Positions 24,813-32,268 of a stretch of DNA of 47,529 bases are shown here, piece by piece. Source of the DNA: Thermoleophilia bacterium UBA6103. Lineage in GTDB: Bacteria; Actinomycetota; Thermoleophilia; UBA2241. Under the pieces are notes generated by a model, which had not been told where the DNA came from, did no database searches, and saw only the letters and a program-made list of their open reading frames with translations. The stretch is taken from NCBI GenBank assembly GCA_002423545.1, contig DIWP01000012.1, positions 20,366 to 67,894 of the forward strand, read 5' to 3'. The stretch's first letter is position 1, and each line of letters opens with the position of its first letter. The position numbers and the translations under genes were made by a program.

Positions 24813-25433
24813 TCACATCTCGTCGACCGTCCGCAGACCTGCGAGGCCATCGGCGGCGACATCGTTGCAGCGGCTCTGCACACTGTCGAGCTGAACGCCG
24901 AGCATGTCACAGGCGTGACCGATGATCGCGAGGGAGCGCTTCGTTCCCTCGCCGACATCGAAGGAGCTGCTCATGTAGCTGACGACCAGCTCCCGATCCA
25001 GCGCCTGGGCGATCTCGCCGGCTTCTCGACACGCGGTTCGCGCTGCGACCAGACGTCTCCCGAGTGCGTCGAGCTTGCGCAGCTGCGCTGTCAGCTCGAC
25101 GACCGTTCGCGCCCCGCCGTCCGCACGCATTCCCCCGTCCGCACGAGTTCCCCCGTCGGCACGCGTTCCGCCATCGGCTCGTTGTCCGGCCTGACCACCC
25201 CAATCGGTACGCCGCTGGTCCTCGTAGAAGTCGAGCAGCACCGCCAGCCGCCCGGCCAGGTACTCCGGCACACCGGCCTCCATGAGGTCGCCGGCTTCGA
25301 GCTCCTCGGCATGGCAGTCCGGGCAACGCGGATCGATGCAGATCCAGCCGCAGCCGTCGTCGTCGAGGGTGCTCACGTTGGGGATCATCGGCCTGCCACA
25401 GCCGTCGCACGTCACCGCAAGCAGTTCGCCCAT
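24813..25433 (-). CDS. Zinc-ribbon protein with a RADGG repeat
   Basis: 206 residues of unknown function. The N-terminus has paired Cys motifs, CDGCGRP near residue 9 and CIDPRCPDCHAEE near 32-44, likely binding zinc. A middle segment carries four copies of RADGG(T/M/A), and the C-terminal ~80 residues are helical (TAQLRKLDALGRRLVAARTA, then ALDRELVVSYMSSSFD). The ATG at 25433 follows GGGAGGACAC. It lies 135 bp upstream of the MNT gene on the same strand but need not be co-transcribed. I know of no named family that combines these parts. Confidence 0.65.
   Translation of the reverse strand: MGELLAVTCDGCGRPMIPNVSTLDDDGCGWICIDPRCPDCHAEELEAGDLMEAGVPEYLAGRLAVLLDFYEDQRRTDWGGQAGQRADGGTRADGGTRADGGMRADGGARTVVELTAQLRKLDALGRRLVAARTACREAGEIAQALDRELVVSYMSSSFDVGEGTKRSLAIIGHACDMLGVQLDSVQSRCNDVAADGLAGLRTVDEM
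25114..25185. repeat. 18-bp in-frame tandem repeat, four copies
   Basis: Units of CC(G/C)CCGTC(C/G)GCACGCATT type begin at 25114, 25132, 25150 and 25168 and encode the RADGG repeats of the zinc-ribbon protein on the minus strand. The 18-bp length matches the repeat in the 17.5 kb nucleotidyltransferase gene. Confidence 0.85.
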
Positions 25434-25557
25434 GTGTCCTCCCTGGGTTGGAGGCCTCGCCAGCACAGTCGATACTGCCACGATCAACTTAGGATCGTCG
25501 AGGGGCTCCCTAGCATCTCTCGGCCATAGCTCTCGATGCAGCGTTCGGCGCCGATGA

Positions 25558-25587
25558 TTGTCAACCGCCAGGTGGATCGCCTAGGAT
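25558..25587 (+). promoter_or_regulatory. Promoter of the DUF2075/restriction operon
   Basis: TTGTCA (25558-25563) and TAGGAT (25582-25587) are 18 bp apart, 30 bp before the TTG start of the DUF2075 gene. Confidence 0.55.
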
Positions 25588-25617
25588 CTTCGTCGCACCC
25601 AACGAACGGAGGCGTCC

Positions 25618-27567
25618 TTGCAGCCAGCGCAATCCGACCGTGATGCCGCGCATGCTCGCTATGGCTGGCAGAGCGACTTCCCTACCTTCGCGTTGGAGAG
25701 GCCGGAGACTGTGCGGATCTCCCTGCAAGAGTTCTTGGCCGATGTCAGCGAGTCGCAGGTCTTCGCCTGGGACGACTCAATCCCCAAGCTGCAGCACGAA
25801 GTCGGCGAAGTGGTCAGGATTGACGAGCTCGCCGGCGAGTACTCCGCGATCCTCGAGTACGAGCTGCCGCTGGAGTCGCGCCGCCCCGATGTGGTGCTGC
25901 TCCTCAACGGTGCAGTCGTTGTGGTTGAGCTGAAGGGGAAGGAGAAGCCCGACCAGGCGGACCTCGACCAAGCAGCCGCGTACGCCCGCGATCTGCGCTG
26001 CTACCACAGGCACTGCGCGGATCGAGCGGTCCACGCTGTGGTCGTGCCGACGAAGGCAGTTGGATACGCCGGGGAACGCGATGGCGTTCATGTCAGCGGC
26101 CCAGACGCACTACACGATCTCATTCAACGACTGCAGCAACCCTGGGCGAAGGGTGCGCTCAGCGCCGAGCAGTTCCTCAGCGACGATGCATACTGCCCCT
26201 TGCCGACCCTCGTACAAGCGGCGCGGGAGTTGTTCAAGGACGGCAAGATCCGAGACATTCCAGAGGCACGCGCCAACACCGATCCCGCGGTCGACGAGAT
26301 CTCGCGCATCGCACATGACGCCGCGAGAACGAAGACCCGGCATCTGATCCTCGTAACGGGCGTGCCAGGATCGGGCAAGACGTTGGTAGGCCTTCGCGCA
26401 GTCCATTCTCGGGCACTCGACGACATCGCCGTGCCCCGTGAGACCGGCAAGCCCCCAGCTCCTGGAATCTTCTTGTCTGGGAACGGCCCTCTCGTAGAGG
26501 TCCTTCAATATGAGCTGAGCAAGGACGGCGCCGACGGCAAGACGTTTGTTCGCGGAGTCAAGGACTACGTGAAGCACTACCTCAGCAAGCCACAGGCCGT
26601 GCCGCCGCATCACGTCATCGTCTACGACGAAGCGCAGCGCGCATGGGATGCCCGTCAAGTGACAGCCAAGCATGCCATGCCGTGGTCGATCTCTGAGCCT
26701 GAGGCCTTCATCGGCTTTGGAGAACGCATCCCGGAGTGGTGCGTGCTGGTGGGCCTCATCGGATCCGGTCAGGAGATCCATGTAGGTGAGGAGGGTGGCC
26801 TTGCGCAGTGGCGCGAGGCGATCGAAGCATCGTCGAGCCCCGACAAGTGGACCGTTCATGCACCGCAGTCAGTGCTGCACGAACACTTCGCGGATCACAA
26901 TCGGCCGTTCCACGTGACAGCATCCGGGGCTCTCGAGCTGAATCGCGAGCTTCGCTTCCACTTTGCCGCCGACCTGGACGAATGGGTGAACTGCGTCTTG
27001 GGCGTGGGGCCGGCGGTTCATGCTCGCGAACTTGCCAATCGTCTCGAGCACGACGCAGTGCATCTCCGCCTCTCGCGTGACTTCGAGACCGCTCAGGCCT
27101 ATCTACGGGAGAGATACGGGAAGGCGCCAGAGTCTCGCTACGGCCTGCTCGCGTCGTCGCGCGACAAGGCCCTGGTCAACTGGGGAGTGCGCAACGACTA
27201 CTTCTCAGTTGAGCGCATTCGACGCGGACCGTGGTACGCCGAAGGCGAGGAGAGTCCGCAGTCCTGCCGCCACCTTCGTGACTGTCTCACGGAGTTCAAG
27301 ACTCAGGGTCTGGAGCTCGATGCTGTGCTTCTGGCGTGGGGCACTGACCTCATCCGGGCAGATAGCGAGTGGACCGATCGATTGGCGAAGGGCTACAAGA
27401 ACGGCACACCCGTCAAGGATCCGTTCCAGCTACGGGTCAACGCCTATCGAGTCCTTCTGACGCGTGGACGGGACGGCACAGTGATCTACCTGCCGCCGAT
27501 AGCCGCCCTGGATGAAACCGCCGCGTGGCTGCAGCAGTGCGGCGTGATGTTGCTTGACGATGCATGA
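25618..27567 (+). CDS. Nuclease-helicase protein (PD-(D/E)XK + DUF2075)
   Basis: 649 residues. The N-terminal part has a PD-(D/E)XK nuclease signature, D91 then E104-L-K106 (RPDVVLLLNGAVVVVELKGK). The DUF2075 superfamily-I-like ATPase follows: Walker A G248-VPGSGK-T255, Walker B VIVYDEAQRAW (D337-E338) and a late motif NAYRVLLTRGRDGTVIYLP typical of helicase motif VI. The start is TTG behind GGAGG. DUF2075 proteins with nuclease domains recur in defence islands. The AspBHI-like restriction gene lies 122 bp downstream on the same strand, so together they probably form a modification-dependent restriction system; the joint function is inferred. Confidence 0.85.
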   Translation: MQPAQSDRDAAHARYGWQSDFPTFALERPETVRISLQEFLADVSESQVFAWDDSIPKLQHEVGEVVRIDELAGEYSAILEYELPLESRRPDVVLLLNGAVVVVELKGKEKPDQADLDQAAAYARDLRCYHRHCADRAVHAVVVPTKAVGYAGERDGVHVSGPDALHDLIQRLQQPWAKGALSAEQFLSDDAYCPLPTLVQAARELFKDGKIRDIPEARANTDPAVDEISRIAHDAARTKTRHLILVTGVPGSGKTLVGLRAVHSRALDDIAVPRETGKPPAPGIFLSGNGPLVEVLQYELSKDGADGKTFVRGVKDYVKHYLSKPQAVPPHHVIVYDEAQRAWDARQVTAKHAMPWSISEPEAFIGFGERIPEWCVLVGLIGSGQEIHVGEEGGLAQWREAIEASSSPDKWTVHAPQSVLHEHFADHNRPFHVTASGALELNRELRFHFAADLDEWVNCVLGVGPAVHARELANRLEHDAVHLRLSRDFETAQAYLRERYGKAPESRYGLLASSRDKALVNWGVRNDYFSVERIRRGPWYAEGEESPQSCRHLRDCLTEFKTQGLELDAVLLAWGTDLIRADSEWTDRLAKGYKNGTPVKDPFQLRVNAYRVLLTRGRDGTVIYLPPIAALDETAAWLQQCGVMLLDDA

Positions 27568-27685
27568 GCATGGAGAGACCACAGTGCCGCTCGACATGTC
27601 CACTGTGAAGCTCGCCGACGAAGTCCAAAGGGAGCGTCCGCGTGGCAATGGTTCGCGGAACACCCAGTCGATCGGTGAGCGCTAG
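27560..27685 (+). CDS. Possible 41-residue ORF between the restriction genes
   Basis: An ATG at 27560 overlaps the end of the DUF2075 gene (8 bp) and the frame runs to TAG 27683-27685, 3 bp before the GTG of the next gene. The product begins MHEHGETTVPLDMSTVKLAD and ends in a basic, Asn/Arg-rich segment. The tight fit suggests a coupled small gene, but there is no domain match and chance is possible. Confidence 0.3.
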   Translation: MHEHGETTVPLDMSTVKLADEVQRERPRGNGSRNTQSIGER

Positions 27686-27688
27686 ACC

Positions 27689-28855
27689 GTGGCGGTGGAG
27701 TTCACATTCGAAGAAGCAGGCACCGCGCCTCTCGTCGTGGACCGTGTCTATCGTGGGGGTCCGAGCCTCTCGATGGAGCCCCTTCACGCCATGTTCCAGT
27801 GCGGTATCGGCGGCGGCTTTCGGTACAAGCGCCGCGCCGACGGCAGTCTGCGCTATGTCGTGCTGTTCACGACAGAGAACGACCCGGACTGGCCCGATCG
27901 GCTCGACATGCAGACCGGATTGTTCGTCTACTACGGCGACAATCGCCGACCTGGTGAGCTCCACGAGACGAAGCGCAGAGGCAATTCGATCCTGCGTGAC
28001 GCGTTCACGAGCCTTCAGACCGGCGAGCGTCGGGGCATCCCCCCGTTCTTCGTGTTCACTCGGGGTCCCAAAGGGCATGACGTCGTGTTTCGCGGGCTTG
28101 CTGCACCGGGTGCAGCCACGGGCAGCCCGATGGAGCACTTGGTCGCGGTCTGGAAGATCGGCAACGGGCAGCGCTTTCAGAACTACAGGTCGCTGTTCAC
28201 CGTCCTACGTGCAGGCACGATTCCTCGTAGATGGGTTGACGACCTGCTTCGCGATGGCGACCCGCTGGAGAATGCGCCTGACGTTTGGCGCTTGTGGGTA
28301 TCGAAAGGGACCTATACAGCGCTCTCTGCGACGCGGTCAGTCGCCCACCGCAGCCGCGAAGAACAGCTGCCGCGCGACGGACTGCAGCGTCGGCTGATCG
28401 AGACGATTCTGGAGGCCTACAAGGACGATTCCGTGGGCTTCGAGAGGTTCGCGGCCGAGTTCTTCCAGATGACGGAGAGCAACGTCGAGACGTATGAGTT
28501 GACCAGGCCTTGGCGCGACGGTGGAAGAGACGCGCTAGGCCTCTATCGCATCGGTCATCTTGGCGACTCGATCGATGTGGAATTCGCGCTTGAGGCGAAG
28601 TGCTACTCCATGGGGCATTCCGTCGGCGTTCGCGAGGTCTCGCGTCTCATCTCGAGGCTGCGTCACCGACAGTTCGGTGTGCTCGTCACGACGTCCTACG
28701 TCCACGATCAGGCGTATCGTGAGATCAAGGATGATCTACATCCAGTACTGGTCATCTGCGGCCGTGACATCGCTGACGGCCTTGTCGACAATGGCTTCAA
28801 CACTCCTGACTCGGTGCAACAACTTGTCGCTGACATCGGTCGATATGCGTACTGA
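27689..28855 (+). CDS. AspBHI-like modification-dependent restriction endonuclease
   Basis: 388 residues. The N-terminal half resembles the SRA-like domain of AspBHI (LHAMFQCGIGGGFRYKRR, then RYVVLFTTEND, then FVYYGDN and RGNSILRDAF), which reads modified cytosine. Residues ~235-370 form an Mrr-type nuclease: FERFAAEFFQ, then D277-GGR-D281, E302-A-K304 and FGVLVTTSYVHDQAYREI. Such enzymes cut foreign DNA carrying 5-methyl- or hydroxymethylcytosine and need no protective methylase; none is present here. The start is GTG at 27689 with no good ribosome site of its own, suggesting coupling to the upstream genes. Confidence 0.83.
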   Translation: MAVEFTFEEAGTAPLVVDRVYRGGPSLSMEPLHAMFQCGIGGGFRYKRRADGSLRYVVLFTTENDPDWPDRLDMQTGLFVYYGDNRRPGELHETKRRGNSILRDAFTSLQTGERRGIPPFFVFTRGPKGHDVVFRGLAAPGAATGSPMEHLVAVWKIGNGQRFQNYRSLFTVLRAGTIPRRWVDDLLRDGDPLENAPDVWRLWVSKGTYTALSATRSVAHRSREEQLPRDGLQRRLIETILEAYKDDSVGFERFAAEFFQMTESNVETYELTRPWRDGGRDALGLYRIGHLGDSIDVEFALEAKCYSMGHSVGVREVSRLISRLRHRQFGVLVTTSYVHDQAYREIKDDLHPVLVICGRDIADGLVDNGFNTPDSVQQLVADIGRYAY

Positions 28856-29035
28856 CGCCCAGCAGGACGACACACGACCTCCGTTGGGATGATCCGGGTC
28901 CATAGGAGCGTGGTGTTCGAGGCTGATGCGCCGAGCTGGTTCGTCTTCTGCTTACTCGATGCGTAGCCGAAGACCGTTGAAGGCGGCCGAGAGCGTCAAC
29001 GGCGAGTCGGCCGAACACCGGAGAGAAGTGAGCAG

Positions 29036-30019
29036 ATGACTGATCAACTGTATCGACCCGACCAACTCCCCTTCGCCGGCCCGGGGCCGACGTTCGCCTA
29101 CACCCCGCTGGTCCTTGACCCCGGCAAGCTGGGCGGGGCGGACGTGGTGGTCATCGGCGCCCCCTGCGACGTGGCCACCAGCTACCGCCCCGGCACGCGC
29201 TTCGGGCCGCGGGCCATCCGCGACGCCGACATCGTCGGCCCGCCGGCGATGCGCCCGCACCCGGGCCGGCGCGTCGACCCCTTCCAGGTGCTGAACATCG
29301 TCGACCACGGCGACGTGGGCACCTTCCCCGGCCGTATCGAGAGCATCCATGCGCAGCTGCGGGCGGCGGTGGCGGCCACGCTGGCCGCCGGCGCCGTACC
29401 GGCGGTGCTGGGCGGCGACCACTCCATCTCGCTGCCGGTGCTGGAGGCCCTGGCGGAGCGCCACGGAGCGGACGGCTACGTCGTCATCCACCTCGACGCC
29501 CACGCCGACGTGGAGCTGGGCATCGACGAAGTCGACCACGGCAACCCCTTCTCGCAGGCCATCCAGCGCGGCGCGCTGCTGCCGCACCACCACCTGGTCG
29601 CCGGCGTGCGCGGCTACTGGCCCACCACCAGCGAGGAGATGGACCACTGGGGCGAGCGGGGCATGCGCATCGTGCTCATGGAAGAGATCGCCGAACGAGG
29701 ACCGGCGGCCGTCGCCGACGAGCTGATCGCCACCGCCGCCGAGCTGGCGCCGCGGACCTACCTGACCATCGACATCGACGTGCTCGACCCGGCCTTTGCC
29801 CCCGGCACGGGCACCCCGGAGGCCGGCGGCCTCACCTCACGGGAGCTGCTCACCGTCGCCGGCCGCATGGCCGCCGAGCTGGACCTCTGCGGCTTCGACG
29901 TGGTCGAGGTGAACCCCATGGTCGACCCCGCCGGCATCACCGCTCTGGCCGCCCACGCCACCGTGCTGGAGGTCCTGGCCGGCATGGCGGCGCGGCGAGC
30001 GCGGCGGGCAGGCGGTTGA
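29036..30019 (+). CDS. Agmatinase / ureohydrolase family enzyme
   Basis: A 327-residue arginase-superfamily hydrolase with the complete dimanganese site: G-G-D-H129-S, D154-A-H156-A-D158 and D246-I-D248-VLDP. Members split agmatine, guanidinobutyrate or related guanidines into urea and an amine; the N-terminal Pro-Gly-Thr-Arg-Phe-Gly-Pro substrate loop is consistent with agmatinase, but the exact substrate cannot be fixed. The ATG at 29036 follows GGAGAG. It is flanked by defence genes and a truncated ATPase and looks like a single-gene transcript. Confidence 0.88.
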   Translation: MTDQLYRPDQLPFAGPGPTFAYTPLVLDPGKLGGADVVVIGAPCDVATSYRPGTRFGPRAIRDADIVGPPAMRPHPGRRVDPFQVLNIVDHGDVGTFPGRIESIHAQLRAAVAATLAAGAVPAVLGGDHSISLPVLEALAERHGADGYVVIHLDAHADVELGIDEVDHGNPFSQAIQRGALLPHHHLVAGVRGYWPTTSEEMDHWGERGMRIVLMEEIAERGPAAVADELIATAAELAPRTYLTIDIDVLDPAFAPGTGTPEAGGLTSRELLTVAGRMAAELDLCGFDVVEVNPMVDPAGITALAAHATVLEVLAGMAARRARRAGG

Positions 30020-30083
30020 GCCCGGCCGGCGGAGCCTGTCATCCTTTCAATCTGCCGACTGCAAACATTGCGATCAGCCGGTC

Positions 30084-30491
30084 ATCAAGCTTACTCACAT
30101 CGGAGACACCGGCTTCGCGGCGACTCTCCTGGACATGGAGGGCGAGACGCTGTTCTCAGAGCGTGAGCTCTACGGACGCATGCTGGAGACCTTTGTCTAC
30201 CAGGAGCTGAGACGGCTCGGCAGCCACAGCGACCGGCCGCCGCGCTTCTCCCACTTCCGCGATCGCGACGGCGCTGAGGTGGACATAGTGATCGAGCGAG
30301 TCCACAGGCTCACCGGCGTGGAGGTGAAGGCCGCCGCCACGGTGACTGCTCGGGACTTCCGCGGGCTGCGCCGACTGAAAGACGCGGCCGGACCGGCCTT
30401 CGCCGGCGGGGTCGTGCTCTACGACGGCGAGACACAGGTCCCGTTCGGCGACGACCTGTACGCGGTCCCCATCCGGACGCTGTGGGATTGA
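30084..30491 (+). pseudogene. 3' remnant of a DUF4143 AAA-family ATPase
   Basis: The frame from about 30084 reads IKLTHIGDTGFAATLLDMEG, then LYGRMLETFVYQELRR and the DUF4143 C-terminal nuclease-like part with EVDIVIE and GVEVKAA. These are the last ~135 residues of proteins such as the intact one at 44.6 kb; the ATPase half with Walker motifs is absent. The first ATG in frame is 30135 and has no ribosome site. The junction lies about 65 bp after the agmatinase stop, which marks an old insertion or deletion edge. Confidence 0.8.
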
Positions 30492-30501
30492 GCCATCCGA
30501 G

Positions 30502-30717
30502 ATGCTCGGGACCTTCATCGTAGCGCTGGGGCTCGCCCTCATCGGCGTGTTCACCATGCTCGGCGGCATCCTCGACTGGGACTGGTTCATGAACCACTCG
30601 CGCGCCCGCGGCTTCGTGCGGCTGTTCGGGCGCCCCGGCGCGCGTGTCTTCTACGTCCTGCTCGGCCTCGGCCTCGTTGTCCTCGCCGTCGTGGCCTTCA
30701 TCAGCGTCAACCTGTAG
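30502..30717 (+). CDS. Imm17-family small membrane protein
   Basis: 71 residues with two membrane helices, LGTFIVALGLALIGVFTMLG and YVLLGLGLVVLAVVAFISV, joined by a loop with DWDWFMNHSRARGFVRLFGR. This pattern is that of the Imm17 family, immunity proteins of polymorphic toxin systems. No toxin gene is adjacent; only the DUF4143 remnant 10 bp upstream precedes it. It may be a solitary immunity gene. Confidence 0.7.
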   Translation: MLGTFIVALGLALIGVFTMLGGILDWDWFMNHSRARGFVRLFGRPGARVFYVLLGLGLVVLAVVAFISVNL

Positions 30718-30841
30718 CCGCGGCGCCCGCGCCGGGGGCGTCCAACGATGTGCCCGTCAGTCTGATCCCCGGGCATCGATGTCCGCGAGCAGCCGAGCGC
30801 ACTCATCGCGCAACAGCGGCGCCGCAACATCAACCTTCACG

Positions 30842-30909
30842 CTGCCGCATCGTCACCCCGGGATGCGCATCGTCATCCTTCTCAGACTCCGGTCGCGCTG
30901 CTAGCATCG
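30842..30909 (+). promoter_or_regulatory. 68-bp promoter module, copy 1
   Basis: Shares about 56 of 68 positions, with no gaps, with 35053-35120. Both contain two GCATCGTCA-type sites about 21 bp apart, then TTC(T/C)CA - 17 bp - TAGCAT. It may drive the NYN copy 3 transcript unit. The gap 30718-31067 otherwise holds the NYN leader described separately. Confidence 0.7.
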
Positions 30910-30953
30910 AACACGTCCGTACCACCTCGTGTGGCGGCGGCCTCGGAGGAGCA

Positions 30954-31067
30954 TTGACGCCACGCGGAGGCGATGGCAGTATTGGGTTCGATCATCGCCA
31001 GTGGGGCTCCGGCCTCCTGGTCCCCCCGGGGCTACGGTCCCGGGGGTTTCTTCATTCAGGGGGGTGA
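30954..31067 (+). CDS. Possible 37-residue leader peptide of NYN copy 3
   Basis: A TTG at 30954 sits just after GGAGGAGCA and the frame runs through both leader hairpins to a TGA (31065-31067) directly abutting the NYN GTG. The product begins MTPRGGDGSIGFDHRQWGSG. If translated, ribosomes would melt the hairpins and couple to the NYN gene. The composition is not clearly protein-like, so the evidence is the ribosome site and the exact stop/start junction only. Confidence 0.25.
   Translation: MTPRGGDGSIGFDHRQWGSGLLVPPGLRSRGFLHSGG
30985..31056 (+). ncRNA. Two-hairpin leader RNA of NYN copy 3
   Basis: Hairpin 1: CCAG-T-GGGGC, loop TCCG, GCCTC-CTGG (30998-31020). Hairpin 2: CCCCCGGGG, loop CTACGG, TCCCGGGGG (31023-31046). 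The tail TTTCTTCATT (31047-31056) is followed by GGGGGG, TGA and the NYN GTG. The order and spacing match the 24.1 kb element. A weak local promoter (TTGACG 30954 - 17 bp - CAGTAT) or the 68-bp module upstream may drive it. Confidence 0.6.
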
Positions 31068-31712
31068 GTGTCAACCTCCGTCCGGTTCCTTGTCGACGGT
31101 TTCAACGTCTATCACGCCATTCGCGAGGTCGAACGGCGTCAGGGCCACGACTGCCACTGGCTGGACATCCGCGGACTCTGCGCATCCGCTCTGCAACTGA
31201 TCGGTCCTCAGGCGCACCTCGGCGAAGTCCACTACTTCAGCGCCCTGGCGCACCACCTCGAACGGAGCAAGCCGGGTACAGTTGGGCGTCACCAGCAGTA
31301 CCTCGAAGCTCTGCGCGCCACCGGCGTCGTGATCCACCTGGGCGCGTTCAAGCCCAAGGACATCCGCTACCGGTCGGAGACCTGTCGCGTCCAGCTTCGC
31401 CGCCACGAGGAGAAGGAGACGGACGTCGCCATCGCGGCCATGGTCATCGAGTCCGCACTGGCTGATGAGTGCCCGGCAGTCTGCGTGGTGTCGGGTGACA
31501 CCGACCTGGTTCCGGCGTTTCGCACCGTCCAGCGGGTACGGCCGTCGACTCGGTTGTACTCGCTCTTCCCACCATACCGCGCCAACAGAGCGTTCAGACC
31601 GCATGTGGACGGCGACTTCAAGGTCGCCCCCACCAGGCTCCGCGATACTCTGCTGCCCGACCCAGTCGTGGACAGCGAGGGAAGGCCGATCACCAAGCCG
31701 ACCGCATGGTAG
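31068..31712 (+). CDS. NYN-domain ribonuclease-like protein (copy 3)
   Basis: 214 residues, a paralogue of copy 1 (shared FLVDGxNxYH, HYFSALAHHLE or FYFSALPHHLE, EEKETDVAI, VVSGDTDLVPA). The putative metal ligands are D10, D119, D144 and D146. The start is GTG at 31068 behind GGGGGG. A ~45-residue tail after the core (GDFKVAPTRLRDTLLPDPVV) is longer than in copy 1. NYN proteins are RNases, and the structured leader RNA is the only obvious partner; no protein antitoxin lies next to it (vapB starts 283 bp downstream and pairs with vapC). Confidence 0.87.
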   Translation: MSTSVRFLVDGFNVYHAIREVERRQGHDCHWLDIRGLCASALQLIGPQAHLGEVHYFSALAHHLERSKPGTVGRHQQYLEALRATGVVIHLGAFKPKDIRYRSETCRVQLRRHEEKETDVAIAAMVIESALADECPAVCVVSGDTDLVPAFRTVQRVRPSTRLYSLFPPYRANRAFRPHVDGDFKVAPTRLRDTLLPDPVVDSEGRPITKPTAW

Positions 31713-31813
31713 AGCTTCTACCTCAAGATCACCGACAAGGAGAGACGAGCGGTCGCGTGAAGCCCCGATCCGACTCGGGCCGCCGATCGGCCGATCGATT
31801 ACGGACTCGGCTT

Positions 31814-31897
31814 ATACAAAGCGCATCTTGTATTGGCGGGATAGACGGCAGCCCATGAAGCCGATTCCATTCGCTAGCAGAATACACTATGGTGTAT
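31814..31897 (+). promoter_or_regulatory. Two dyads ahead of vapBC
   Basis: ATACAA (31814-31819) / TTGTAT (31828-31833) and ATACAC (31882-31887) / GTGTAT (31892-31897) are perfect 6-bp inverted repeats of related sequence in an AT-rich patch, about 64 bp apart. They are likely VapBC autoregulatory operators around the promoter. Confidence 0.6.
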
Positions 31898-31995
31898 CTA
31901 TGCCAGTATGGTGGTACACTCCCGCAAGTCGAAGCGATCGGTGCGATGGTACGTCCAGGCAGCCGACAGCTCGCCCCTCGCAGACTGGAGCGCGC

Positions 31996-32268
31996 ATGGG
32001 TCTGACCATCAAGAACGACGAGACGGAGAGGCTCGCCGCGGAGGTCGCCGCGATGACCGGCGAGAGCAAGACACAGGCCATCCGTCAGGCTCTGCGCGAA
32101 CGCCGCGACAGGCTGGCATTACGCATCACGCCCGATGCACGACGCACCCATCTGCGGCGCTTCCTGGAGCGCGAGGTGTGGGCGACGATCCCCAGAGAGC
32201 AGCTGGGCAAAGCGCCCAGCAAGGCCGAACGCGAGCAGATCCTCGGCTACGGCCCCGGGGGAGTGTGA
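31996..32268 (+). CDS. vapB: VapB-type antitoxin
   Basis: A 90-residue protein of the Rv0623/PSK-type VapB family: MGLTIKNDETERLAAEVAAM, then TGESKTQAIRQALRERRDRL form the ribbon-helix-helix DNA-binding part, and the C-terminal part would wrap the toxin. The ATG at 31996 matches the family start exactly, though the ribosome site (GGAGCGCGC) is modest. Its stop overlaps the vapC start by 4 bp (GTGA). Confidence 0.9.
   Translation: MGLTIKNDETERLAAEVAAMTGESKTQAIRQALRERRDRLALRITPDARRTHLRRFLEREVWATIPREQLGKAPSKAEREQILGYGPGGV

Noticed and set aside
11098..30019. Amidinotransferase and agmatinase as one guanidine pathway
   Set aside because: They are 17 kb apart with many unrelated genes between; a shared pathway cannot be claimed from position.
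30990..31010. GGGTTCGATC as a tRNA T-loop
   Set aside because: No acceptor, D-arm or anticodon stem could be built around it; it lies in the NYN leader.
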